A DNA stretch of 9,959 nucleotides from Bacteroidota bacterium (GTDB taxonomy: Bacteria > Bacteroidota > Bacteroidia > NS11-12g > UBA955): the NCBI GenBank assembly GCA_009918425.1, contig RGEC01000071.1, positions 1 to 9,959 of the forward strand, read 5' to 3'. The position numbers were made by a program, and so were the translations under genes. Positions 1 to 7,033 of the stretch are shown one piece after another. Numbering within the stretch: the stretch's first letter is position 1; the number at the start of each line of letters is the position of its first letter. A model generated the notes under the pieces. That model searched no databases and was not told the DNA's origin. It saw only the letters and a program-made list of their open reading frames with translations.

Positions 1-2
1 TT

Positions 3-2369
3 ACCACATCGGTTTTTTCTCAAAATATTATTGTAAAAGGCATTGTGAAAGATGCTTCAACCAATGTGCCTATTCCTTTCGCAGAGGTTAAAATTCTAAA
101 GACTGAGGTAGTTTCAAAATCAGATTCTTTGGGTAATTTCTTGCTTCAGCTTCCAGAACCGGGGTTTTATGTGATTTCGGCAACGAAAGAGGGTTACAAT
201 GAAGGTTTTGCAGCAGAATTGTTGTTTACTTACGACAAAAGCCCATTTGTGCAAATCGTTATGGAGAGCCTGGAAAGGTCTATTGGTGCCATCAATATTA
301 CCCGCAGTGCCATACAGAACCGAAGGGCAGAAAGTCCTGTCGGTGCTCAATCTTTGAGCATACGTGAAATAGAGAGGAATCCGGGCGGAAATCGCGATAT
401 CAGCAAAATTGTACAATCACTTCCGGGAGTAATTAGTGTGCCAAGTTTCCGCAATGATATTGTAATTCGTGGCGGGTCGCCGGTTGAAAATAAATTTTAT
501 CTGGATGGTTTTGAAATTCCGGTCATTAATCATTTCCAGACACAGGGAAGTACAGGAGGTCCGGTGGGAATCCTAAATGTTAATTTTATAAAGGATGTAA
601 ATTTTTACACCGGTGCATTTCCCATTAACTATGCCAATGGGATGAGTGCAGTGGTTGATTTCAGGCAAATAGACGGTAATAGCGACAAGCCAAAGTTCCG
701 TTTTACCCTGGGCAGTTCCGATCTGGGCTTCACCGCCGATGGTCCTCTTGGCAAATCCAAGAAGACTACTTTTATTGTGTCGGCTCGTCAAAGCTATCTG
801 CAGGGATTATTCACCCTGCTCAAACTGCCTTTTTTGCCCAATTTTATTGATTATCAGGCCAAAGTTAAAACCAAACTCAGCAACAAGTCTGAACTGAATG
901 TAGTGATGTTGGGTGCGGTAGATTATATCCGCCTCAATGAAAAGGTAAACGAAGGAATAACCGACTCATTAACGCTTAAATCCAACCAATATATTCTGGG
1001 CTACATTCCGGATTATCAGCAATGGAATTATATGATTGGTGCATCCTACACCTATTTCGGTAAAGCAAAGCATCAGGTGTTTCTGAGCCGTAATATGCTG
1101 AGTAATATCAACACCAAATTTCAGAACAATGACGAAACAGATCCTTCAAAGAAAATTCTGGATTACAGAAGTACAGAAGAAGAAAACAAACTGCGTTATG
1201 AGCAATCTCGTCGCTACGGGCGCTGGTCTGTGATGAACGGCGGGGGCTTTGAATTTGCGCAATATGGAAACAAGACATTCAACCGCATAAGTACACCTGC
1301 AGGCCCACAGACCATTAATTTTCAAAGCGATTTGAATGTGTTGAAATACAATTTGTTCAGCAAATGGAACAGAAGTTTTGCTTCAGGCGTCATGGTAGCT
1401 ATGGGTTTTCGTCTGGATGGTTCAGGATACAATGCCAATACCCGTAATCCGCTTAATCAGCCGGGCATAACCTTATCAGCATCAATGCCGGTTGCCAACG
1501 GATTATTTTTTAATGCCAATGTTGGAAGATTTCATCAGTTGCCGGCCTATACGCTTATGGGCTACAGAGACAGCAACGGCATACTGGCCAATCAGAATAC
1601 CCTGCAATATCTCAGCAACAACATGGCAGCAGCAGGGTTTCAGTATAATTATGGGCAAGAAACCAAAATTACCCTGGAGGGATTTTACAAACAATACCAT
1701 CGCTATCCGGTAGCACTGCGTGAAGGGATTAGTTTGGGAAACCTCGGTGGTGATTTTGCCATTGTGGGTAATGAGCCTGTGGTATCCAACGGAACCGGCA
1801 GGGCGTATGGTATGGAGTTTTTGGTGCAGAGGCGCAGCCGCAAAGGTCTTTATGGCATTGCCAGCTATACGCTTTGCTGGAGCAGTTTTGCAGATCCTCA
1901 GGGGAATCTGGTGGCAAGTGCCTGGGACAGCCGCCATACGCTGGTGCTTACGGGAGGCATGAAGTTGAAGCGCAACTGGGAATTGGGCGTAAAATGGAGA
2001 TTTATCACGGGCCGACCTTTCACACCGTATGATACCAATCGTTCATTATCCAAGTATAGCTGGGATGTTGTAGGGCAGGCACTTCCCAATTACCGACGGC
2101 TAAACACCCTGCGTGTAGGCGATTTTAATCAGTTTGATGTGCGGGTAGACAAAGTTTGGTATTTTAGAAAGAGTTCTTTGAACCTCTATCTGGATATTCA
2201 GAACTTCTTCAATACACAATATGTTGGGCCCAATACGCTGGTGGCAGCACGAAATTATGATGGTTCTCTTATTACAGATCCTTCCAATCCACTGCAGTAT
2301 AAGGCTGATTTTCTGCCCAATACATCGGGCACAGTACTTCCCACAATTGGTATAATTCTGGATTTTTAA
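3..2369 (+). CDS. TonB-dependent receptor with N-terminal carboxypeptidase-regulatory-like domain (5' end missing)
   Basis: Outer-membrane active transporter; the substrate is not readable from the sequence. The reading frame is open from the window edge, so the true start lies upstream. The first visible residues (TTSVFSQNI) look like the end of a signal peptide. About 788 residues are visible. Residues ~9-90 form a carboxypeptidase-regulatory-like beta-sandwich (VKGIVKDASTNVPIPFAEV). Residues ~106-226 form the plug, with the typical DISKIVQSLPGV, the IRGGSP motif and YLDGFEIP. The rest is a beta-barrel rich in alternating aromatic and polar strands, ending in IILDF with the terminal Phe usual for outer-membrane proteins. 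This domain order is standard for Bacteroidota receptors. No SusD-like partner follows; the next gene is convergent, so this is the 3' end of its transcript. An internal GTG at 45 is in frame but is not the start. Family assignment is firm; the transported ligand is unknown. Confidence 0.93.
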   Translation, partial: TTSVFSQNIIVKGIVKDASTNVPIPFAEVKILKTEVVSKSDSLGNFLLQLPEPGFYVISATKEGYNEGFAAELLFTYDKSPFVQIVMESLERSIGAINITRSAIQNRRAESPVGAQSLSIREIERNPGGNRDISKIVQSLPGVISVPSFRNDIVIRGGSPVENKFYLDGFEIPVINHFQTQGSTGGPVGILNVNFIKDVNFYTGAFPINYANGMSAVVDFRQIDGNSDKPKFRFTLGSSDLGFTADGPLGKSKKTTFIVSARQSYLQGLFTLLKLPFLPNFIDYQAKVKTKLSNKSELNVVMLGAVDYIRLNEKVNEGITDSLTLKSNQYILGYIPDYQQWNYMIGASYTYFGKAKHQVFLSRNMLSNINTKFQNNDETDPSKKILDYRSTEEENKLRYEQSRRYGRWSVMNGGGFEFAQYGNKTFNRISTPAGPQTINFQSDLNVLKYNLFSKWNRSFASGVMVAMGFRLDGSGYNANTRNPLNQPGITLSASMPVANGLFFNANVGRFHQLPAYTLMGYRDSNGILANQNTLQYLSNNMAAAGFQYNYGQETKITLEGFYKQYHRYPVALREGISLGNLGGDFAIVGNEPVVSNGTGRAYGMEFLVQRRSRKGLYGIASYTLCWSSFADPQGNLVASAWDSRHTLVLTGGMKLKRNWELGVKWRFITGRPFTPYDTNRSLSKYSWDVVGQALPNYRRLNTLRVGDFNQFDVRVDKVWYFRKSSLNLYLDIQNFFNTQYVGPNTLVAARNYDGSLITDPSNPLQYKADFLPNTSGTVLPTIGIILDF

Positions 2370-2377
2370 TCCATAAA

Positions 2378-2405
2378 AAAAACCCGCCTTTAACGACGGG
2401 TTTTT
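2378..2405. terminator. Rho-independent terminator between convergent genes
   Basis: The arms AAAAACCCG (2378-2386) and CGGGTTTTT (2397-2405) pair perfectly over 9 bp around a 10-nt loop, followed on + by ATTTT. The A-run before the stem gives a U-run on the - transcript too. It lies 8 bases after the receptor stop and 19 bases after the stress-protein stop, so it probably ends both convergent transcripts. Confidence 0.85.
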
Positions 2406-2424
2406 ATTTTCGGGTAGGTGTTTC

Positions 2425-3291
2425 TTAGTAATCGTAAGTAAATCCGGTTTCTTTAGGGTGAATACACATTACGGGTGTATTGCTCCTGTTTACGATTTGC
2501 TGGGTATATGTGCCTCTTATCATATCGGTAATACCTATTTCCAGATCGGTCATTACAAGTATCAAATCTGCATTTACCTGTTCTGCATAGTTCATAATTT
2601 CAGTAGCATAGTTTTCAAGCAATTTGCCTTCAATTTCTACCGATTTAAAGTTTACACCATTCTGGGTGAGTTTGTTTTCTACAGCTTTTACATTCGCTTT
2701 GATGCGGTTTTGGGTAAATTCATCGCTGCTGCCATAGTAGGCTATGTGAATTTCGGAATTGAATTTTTTACCAACGTGAATAGCCCAGTCAGTTTTTTGA
2801 CGGCTTTCAATCGAGAGATCCATGGGCATTACAATTTTCTTATAGCCTTCGCCTACTGAGTGGTTTTTTACAACAACTACCGGAACTTCTGCATACTGAA
2901 TGGTTCTGCTGGCATTGGATCCTATTACTTGTTCCAGTCCGTTTGCTCCGTGGCTGCCCATGATAATGGAATCAAAACTTTCTTCGTTGGCAATGTTGGA
3001 AATGGTTCTGTAAATACGTCCGGAATCAATGCGTGTGTGCACGTTGATGCCATGTTTGGCTTTTACTTCCGAAGCAATGTTATTCAGTCTGTTCTGAACA
3101 GCTTCTTTAACCAGTTCAGATTGATTACCACCGGAGAATATACCTCCAAATAAACCCTCATCTACAATGTTTAACAGTGTAATTTCATTCTTGTAGGTTT
3201 GTGCTACCTTAATGGCATGACCTAATGCACTGGATGCCACATCTGAAAAATCGGTTGGCACAAGAATGTTGTTATTGGTTTTGCGTTGCAT
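2425..3291 (-). CDS. Universal stress protein (UspA family), two tandem Usp domains
   Basis: Cytoplasmic 288-residue protein with two Usp folds in tandem, ~7-141 and ~148-281. Domain 1 begins with ILVPTDFS (Asp14 is the usual nucleotide-site acid). It carries a glycine-rich nucleotide loop, GSHG at 112-115 then GS at 124-125, with 8 residues between instead of the usual 9. Domain 2 starts KIVMPMDLS, but the equivalent loop reads TDLEIGITDMIRGT, so its ATP-binding glycines are largely lost. In this family such pairs often keep one binding site and act in stress or energy sensing; the specific role here is inferred. The ATG at 3291 is chosen as start. An upstream in-frame TTG at 3312 falls inside a TAnnTTTG promoter box and would not be transcribed from it. 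The gene is monocistronic, with a terminator on each side. Confidence 0.9.
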   Translation of the reverse strand: MQRKTNNNILVPTDFSDVASSALGHAIKVAQTYKNEITLLNIVDEGLFGGIFSGGNQSELVKEAVQNRLNNIASEVKAKHGINVHTRIDSGRIYRTISNIANEESFDSIIMGSHGANGLEQVIGSNASRTIQYAEVPVVVVKNHSVGEGYKKIVMPMDLSIESRQKTDWAIHVGKKFNSEIHIAYYGSSDEFTQNRIKANVKAVENKLTQNGVNFKSVEIEGKLLENYATEIMNYAEQVNADLILVMTDLEIGITDMIRGTYTQQIVNRSNTPVMCIHPKETGFTYDY

Positions 3292-3309
3292 ATTTATAAA
3301 TTGATGGTG

Positions 3310-3317
3310 CAAAATTA
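3310..3317 (-). promoter_or_regulatory. Possible -7 box (TAATTTTG) of the stress-protein gene
   Basis: Read on -, TAATTTTG matches the Bacteroidota -7 consensus TAnnTTTG exactly and ends 18 bases before the ATG at 3291. This implies a leader of only about a dozen bases. No TTG -33 element is seen at the expected 19-21 base spacing, so the call rests on one box. Confidence 0.4.
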
Positions 3318-3381
3318 CTACAGAATATAAGAATCTAAGCGACTTTTGTCACATAAACACCCTTGTTTGTCGGTATAAAAA

Positions 3382-3408
3382 CAAAAAGCAGGACAGGCCT
3401 GCTTTTTG
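3382..3408 (-). terminator. Rho-independent terminator of the PKD/T9SS gene
   Basis: An 11-bp perfect stem, CAAAAAGCAGG (3382-3392) with CCTGCTTTTTG (3398-3408), has a 5-nt loop. On - it is followed by TTTTTATA, a clear U-tract. It lies 19 bases past the stop of the T9SS-domain frame at 3428. Its position confirms that transcription is expected to run through the out-of-frame sorting domain. Confidence 0.88.
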
Positions 3409-3427
3409 AAGTGGGTAAATCCCGGTA

Positions 3428-3817
3428 TTAAGGATTTCTTTCAACCACCAGCCGGCTTGTTTGTCGGCCTTCGTTGCCAAGCAACTGAATGGTATAAATA
3501 CCTGGTGGCAGGGTAGAGGTTTTTAGCGTGGTTTTGTGACCTGATACATTTGTCTGATAAACCAGTTTTCCGGTTGAAGCGTATACATATAAACGGCTGT
3601 ATTGGCCATCCCATGCAATAGTAGATGATTGGTCGGAAGGGTTAGGGTACACCTGCATTCCTGTGCCTGTGTTAATCTGCTGATAGGTCTGCGATGAACG
3701 TGATTTAACCACCTGAACTGTCAGACAAAAGGTAGTGCTGCACTTGCCCAAAGAGTCCCACACAGTGAGGCAAATCTTGCGGCTGCCACCAAACTTGTAA
3801 GCATGGTAAATCGGAGA
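3428..3817 (-). pseudogene. Out-of-frame 3' part of the PKD gene: end of last PKD module plus T9SS type A sorting domain
   Basis: This frame is open from just after a TAA at 3818-3820 to the stop at 3428. It begins with the second half of a PKD module (HAYKFGGSRKICLTVWDS, then KCSTTFCLTVQV), matching the module ends upstream. A short linker (VVKSRSSQTYQQINTGTG) leads to a typical T9SS type A C-terminal domain: MQVYPNPS, YVYASTGKLVY, LPPGIYTIQL, RLVVERNP. In this family the domain targets the protein through the T9SS outer-membrane translocon and is removed or anchored at the surface. The only in-frame initiator is a GTG at 3763, inside the module and without a sensible N-terminus. The stretch is therefore the severed tail of the upstream gene, not an independent gene. 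It could be rejoined if the break is an assembly error. Confidence 0.85.
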
Positions 3818-5736
3818 TTATTTACACTGTCAATCCTGAATTTAGCTACGGCAGAGCAAGGGGTGCAGTCAATAAGTATATTCTGGCAAATGCTGGTATC
3901 GCATTTTTTGCAAGTATCGTTAAGTTTGAGGCATACGCTATAAGTGCCATTGTTGGTGTAGTTCATGGTAAAGATTTGACCGGTTCCTACCAATGCTCCG
4001 GCACTGTACCAACTGTATTTTACACAGCCATTATTCAGATTATTGGCCGTGAGGGTAACTTTTTTGCAATCTACCCTGTATGTGTAACCTGCACCTGCTT
4101 TTTTCCAGTTGCAGGGCGACTGACAATTCACGGTAACCCGCTGACAGATAACAGTATCGCAGTTGTTGCAGGTATCTATAAGTTTCAGGCACACATTGTA
4201 ATCGCCGTTGCTGCTGAATCCTATGGTTTGAACCCTTCCGTTAAATGTAGCAAGCGGAACATTATTCAGTGTACTCACGGTGAAAGCATATTTCACACAA
4301 CCCAGATTCAGGTTGTTAGCTTCCAGTACTAGGTTGGGGCATTTTACGCTGTAGGCAAATCCGGCACCGCGCTTAGCCCAGTTGCAAGGTTCTTTGTAGC
4401 ATGATACAGTAACAGTTTTGCAAATCACAGTATCACATTTTTTGCAGTTATTATAAAGTTTCAGGCAAATGGAGTACGTGCCATTTTTAGGCAGTGTAAT
4501 GGTTTTAAGACGACCGCCTGTGCTGTCTGTAAGTACACCATTCACGGTCCATTTGTAAGAAATGCAGGTATCGGCAAGGTTCCATGCCTCAACCTTAACA
4601 ACGGCACAGGTTGTGGTGCTGATGATGCCAAATCCCGCCTGACCCCAGCTGCAGCGTTTGGTTTCAATTACTACCACCACTTTTTGGCAAGTAGTGATTT
4701 TACAACGCTTGTCGGCTGATGTGATGGTGACGCAAACCGTGTAAGTGCCGGATCTGCTGTAGGTTTTCTGAGGATCCATTCCGGTGCCAGTCGTACCGTC
4801 TCCAAAATTCCAGCTGTAGGTTGCACCTTTGTCTGTGCTATAACCATAAAATTTATAACTTCCGTTGCCGATGTTTTTGAATGAAAACCCACCCTGCAGA
4901 CGGCATGGTTCTTCAATAACAATCTTTTTGCAGATGGTGGTGCAGCACTTTTCTGTTTTGTCGCAAATGCGAACGCAAACTTCGTAAGTACCCGGTGTTT
5001 TGTACCATTTAGATACGGTCTTTCCACTGCCGGTGGTACCATCTCCGAACTTCCATGTGTAGTAATAGCCAATGTTACTGCTGCCTTCGAGTTTTATCTG
5101 GCCACCGGTACCATACGTGATTTTAAAATCACCTGTAATATTACAGGGGTTTGTACAACTGATTTTTATTTCTTTGCAAATCTCTTTAACGCAAACCGTG
5201 GTAGTTCCCGGAACTTTCCATGTAGCTTTCAGGCATACTTTGTAAACACCGTCTTTAACATAAGATTTGCTGGGATCTGTTCCGGTTCCGGTGCCGCCAT
5301 CACCCCATGTCCAACTATAGCTTACACCTGTATTGTTAAGCATTCCTGAGCTGGCAAGAAAGCGAACATTTCGACAATCTGCTTTCCAGGTGAAATCAGG
5401 TTTAAAACTCAGGCAGGGGTTGGGAGGACAAGTATCTACAGTAATAGATTTACAGATAAGTGTGTCCCAGGCTCTGCAACTGTTTTTTAGTTTCATACAA
5501 ACCTGGTAGGTTCCCGGTTTGGCGAATTTGTAGGTAAGGCTGTAGCCGGTGTATGTTGCACCTGCAGCCTGCCAGGTAATACTGATGCAGCTGTCTTGTT
5601 TGCCCGAATAACTGGCAATTACGGTTAAACACTCTGTTCTGGATGTCCAACCATATTGCGTTTGGGCTTTCAGCTCCTGCTTAATTCCTGAAAGGAATGC
5701 AAACAAGCCAAAAAGTAGGGTATATTTTAACTTCAT
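3721..5736 (-). CDS. Secreted cysteine-rich protein of tandem PKD-like modules, frame broken before its T9SS domain
   Basis: The 671-residue product as written has a signal peptide (MKLKYTLLFGLFAFLSG, cleavage likely after KA at ~24) followed by repeated ~75-90-residue PKD-like beta-sandwiches. The approximate modules are 28-102, 108-194, 198-275, 278-356, 362-446, 451-538, 542-624, and an eighth from 627. Modules 2-4 have the PKD signature W.(F/W)GDG; modules 1 and 5-7 lack it but keep the GTY.(V/I)C.KL strand. I count about 47 cysteines before the break, in repeating places (CNW, CVKY, VCLKL, TC..CDT.IC), which suggests disulfide-braced modules. The last ~26 residues (LTSLVAAARF... to LPFV) do not resemble any module and are frame-shifted sequence. 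The real continuation is in another frame up to 3428. The role is unknown; PKD/T9SS proteins are usually surface adhesins or structural proteins. The ATG at 5736 is supported by the signal peptide and upstream promoter. Confidence 0.85.
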   Translation of the reverse strand: MKLKYTLLFGLFAFLSGIKQELKAQTQYGWTSRTECLTVIASYSGKQDSCISITWQAAGATYTGYSLTYKFAKPGTYQVCMKLKNSCRAWDTLICKSITVDTCPPNPCLSFKPDFTWKADCRNVRFLASSGMLNNTGVSYSWTWGDGGTGTGTDPSKSYVKDGVYKVCLKATWKVPGTTTVCVKEICKEIKISCTNPCNITGDFKITYGTGGQIKLEGSSNIGYYYTWKFGDGTTGSGKTVSKWYKTPGTYEVCVRICDKTEKCCTTICKKIVIEEPCRLQGGFSFKNIGNGSYKFYGYSTDKGATYSWNFGDGTTGTGMDPQKTYSRSGTYTVCVTITSADKRCKITTCQKVVVVIETKRCSWGQAGFGIISTTTCAVVKVEAWNLADTCISYKWTVNGVLTDSTGGRLKTITLPKNGTYSICLKLYNNCKKCDTVICKTVTVSCYKEPCNWAKRGAGFAYSVKCPNLVLEANNLNLGCVKYAFTVSTLNNVPLATFNGRVQTIGFSSNGDYNVCLKLIDTCNNCDTVICQRVTVNCQSPCNWKKAGAGYTYRVDCKKVTLTANNLNNGCVKYSWYSAGALVGTGQIFTMNYTNNGTYSVCLKLNDTCKKCDTSICQNILIDCTPCSAVAKFRIDSVNNLRFTMLTSLVAAARFASLCGTLWASAALPFV

Positions 5737-5777
5737 GATTAAGGTTATGGATTTTAGTGATAGACGTGTATTTTTTG

Positions 5778-5792
5778 TCAGGCGTTGCCTGA
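5778..5792 (-). promoter_or_regulatory. Short perfect hairpin in the leader of the PKD gene
   Basis: TCAGGC and GCCTGA form a 6-bp perfect stem around a 3-nt loop. It lies about 40 bases before the ATG and just after the start point expected from the TACTTTTG box. There is no U-tract on -, so it is not a terminator. It may stabilise the mRNA 5' end or be an operator; the function is inferred. Confidence 0.4.
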
Positions 5793-5800
5793 AATCCTTT

Positions 5801-5833
5801 CAAAAGTATGTTATTACGGGTGAATAAACCAAA
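5801..5833 (-). promoter_or_regulatory. Bacteroidota-type promoter of the PKD gene
   Basis: On -, TTTG (5833-5830) is followed by 21 bases and then TACTTTTG (5808-5801), an exact TAnnTTTG match. This fits the primary sigma-factor pattern of Bacteroidota (TTTG, 19-21 nt, TAnnTTTG). Transcription would start near 5795, giving a leader of about 60 bases before the ATG at 5736. Confidence 0.6.
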
Positions 5834-5839
5834 ACCCGT
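5816..5839. repeat. Inverted repeat ACGGGT / ACCCGT around the -33 box
   Basis: Arms at 5816-5821 and 5834-5839 are perfect over 6 bp, separated by 12 bases that contain most of the -33 element of the PKD promoter. It could be an operator, or a weak terminator for hemW, which ends 37 bases upstream. The tail on - (AATAACATAC) is not U-rich, so the terminator reading is weak. Confidence 0.3.
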
Positions 5840-5875
5840 GATGTGAAATTGCTTATTTATATTGATTTTAAAATA

Positions 5876-6997
5876 TTAAAGCATTAATTCTCTGCTGATT
5901 GCATCAGAAAGTAGGCGCCCTATTGGTGTGAGCTTAATTCGCTTGTTTTCATAAATTATAAGGTTTTTTTCTGACATTTCCAAAATAATTTCCCGCTTTT
6001 GTTCGTGCCACAATGAATTAATTTGGTCAATTAATTCGGTATTTAATCCTTTGGTAAGTCTCAAGCGTGTTATAATCAGTTCATTGATGAAATCATTGTC
6101 AGAAAGGTGCTCTTCTTCGAATTTTGGATGCTGATTTTCAATGCCGGAAACATAAGCCTGATTGTCGGATATATTCCATCTGCGGTTGCGTTTTCCATCG
6201 AAACTATGGGCGGATGGCCCAAGTCCCAGGTATGGCTTGTTTTCCCAATAATTGCTGTTATGTATGGCTTCATATCCCGGTTGGCAAAGGTTGCTGGTTT
6301 CATAATGAAGCCATCCGTATTTTTCTGCAAATTCCTGCAACAGTTCAAAATGCCGGGCTTGTTTATCATCATCTAAGGGCGAAACTTTACCCAGATTAAT
6401 ATCTTTTTCTAACCTTGTATTGGGTTCGGATGTGAGCGCATAGGCCGAAATGTGCTGAGCACCGCAGTTGAAGGCCCAGTCCAGTGTTTCTTTCCATGCG
6501 TCATCACTAAGCCACTGGCTCCCATAAATTAAGTCAAGGTTTACAGATACAAACCCTGAATTTATGAGTAATTTCAAGGCTGAAACCGAAACTGCAGCAG
6601 AGTGCACCCTATTCATGGCTTGCAATTCCACATCGCTCAAAGATTGAACGCCAAGGCTTATTCGGTTGATTCCGGCCTGCTTCCAATTGTTGATATTTTC
6701 ATCAGTTACATCTTCCGGATTGGCTTCCAGCGTTATTTCAGCGCCGGGTATTATACCTCGGGTCATTTTTACGTGTTCGATGAAAGAACCTATCTGTTTG
6801 GCCGGTAGAAGGGAAGGGGTGCCACCCCCAAAATAGATTGTTTCCCAGGTCTCGGTCCAATCGGGCAATTGCAGGTCATATTCCATTGTAATGTACCTCA
6901 TAAAATCTTGCCGATATCTGCTGCCGGTTGTGAAATGAAAATTGCAATAAGTACAGGCTTTGCGGCAATAGGGAATATGAATGTAAAGTCCCGACAA
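5876..6997 (-). CDS. hemW: Radical SAM heme chaperone HemW (coproporphyrinogen oxidase-like)
   Basis: A 373-residue radical SAM protein of the HemN/HemW superfamily. From the chosen start, MSGLYIHIPYCRKACTYCNF places the [4Fe-4S] cysteines at C11, C15 and C18 (CxxxCxxC). The next residues are N-F, without the fourth cysteine of true HemN (CxxxCxxCxC), so this is the HemW branch. That branch binds heme and is thought to deliver it to haemoproteins rather than oxidise coproporphyrinogen. Also present are GGGTPS at ~57-62, ITLEANPEDVT, NRISLGVQS and GLGPSAHSF, then the small C-terminal HemW domain (LTPIGRLLSD). Length is normal. No ATG exists between the upstream in-frame TAG (7037-7039) and the cysteine cluster. 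The start must be non-ATG: TTG at 6997 gives the conserved N-terminus, while TTG at 7027 would add ten unconserved residues. It is divergent from the Omp85-like gene. Confidence 0.93.
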   Translation of the reverse strand: MSGLYIHIPYCRKACTYCNFHFTTGSRYRQDFMRYITMEYDLQLPDWTETWETIYFGGGTPSLLPAKQIGSFIEHVKMTRGIIPGAEITLEANPEDVTDENINNWKQAGINRISLGVQSLSDVELQAMNRVHSAAVSVSALKLLINSGFVSVNLDLIYGSQWLSDDAWKETLDWAFNCGAQHISAYALTSEPNTRLEKDINLGKVSPLDDDKQARHFELLQEFAEKYGWLHYETSNLCQPGYEAIHNSNYWENKPYLGLGPSAHSFDGKRNRRWNISDNQAYVSGIENQHPKFEEEHLSDNDFINELIITRLRLTKGLNTELIDQINSLWHEQKREIILEMSEKNLIIYENKRIKLTPIGRLLSDAISRELML

Positions 6998-7033
6998 TTC
7001 AAGGCAAAGTTCGTAATTTGCGGACAATACCGC

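Noticed and set aside
1503..1937. 144-residue open frame on - inside the receptor gene
   Set aside because: It is antisense to a well-conserved barrel, has no family resemblance and no promoter; it is a shadow frame.
3310..3312. TTG as start of the universal stress protein (295 residues)
   Set aside because: It lies inside an exact TAnnTTTG promoter box, and the added residues (MHHQFIN) are not Usp-like; ATG 3291 fits better.
3428..3763. Independent small gene starting at GTG 3763
   Set aside because: It starts in the middle of a PKD strand, has no signal peptide, and directly continues the upstream module pattern, so it is the severed tail.
5735..5747. 13-base sequence ATGATTAAGGTTA also found at 8931-8943
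   Set aside because: One copy is upstream/start sequence and the other is coding; AT-rich and short, so chance is sufficient and no further repeat flanks either copy.
5876..6997. Oxygen-independent coproporphyrinogen oxidase HemN
   Set aside because: The fourth cysteine of the HemN motif is replaced by Phe (CTYCNF), and the length and N-terminus fit HemW.
6869..7033. N-terminal extension of the Omp85-like protein from ATG 6869
   Set aside because: It would overlap hemW's conserved cysteine region on the other strand and place the signal peptide after 55 residues.
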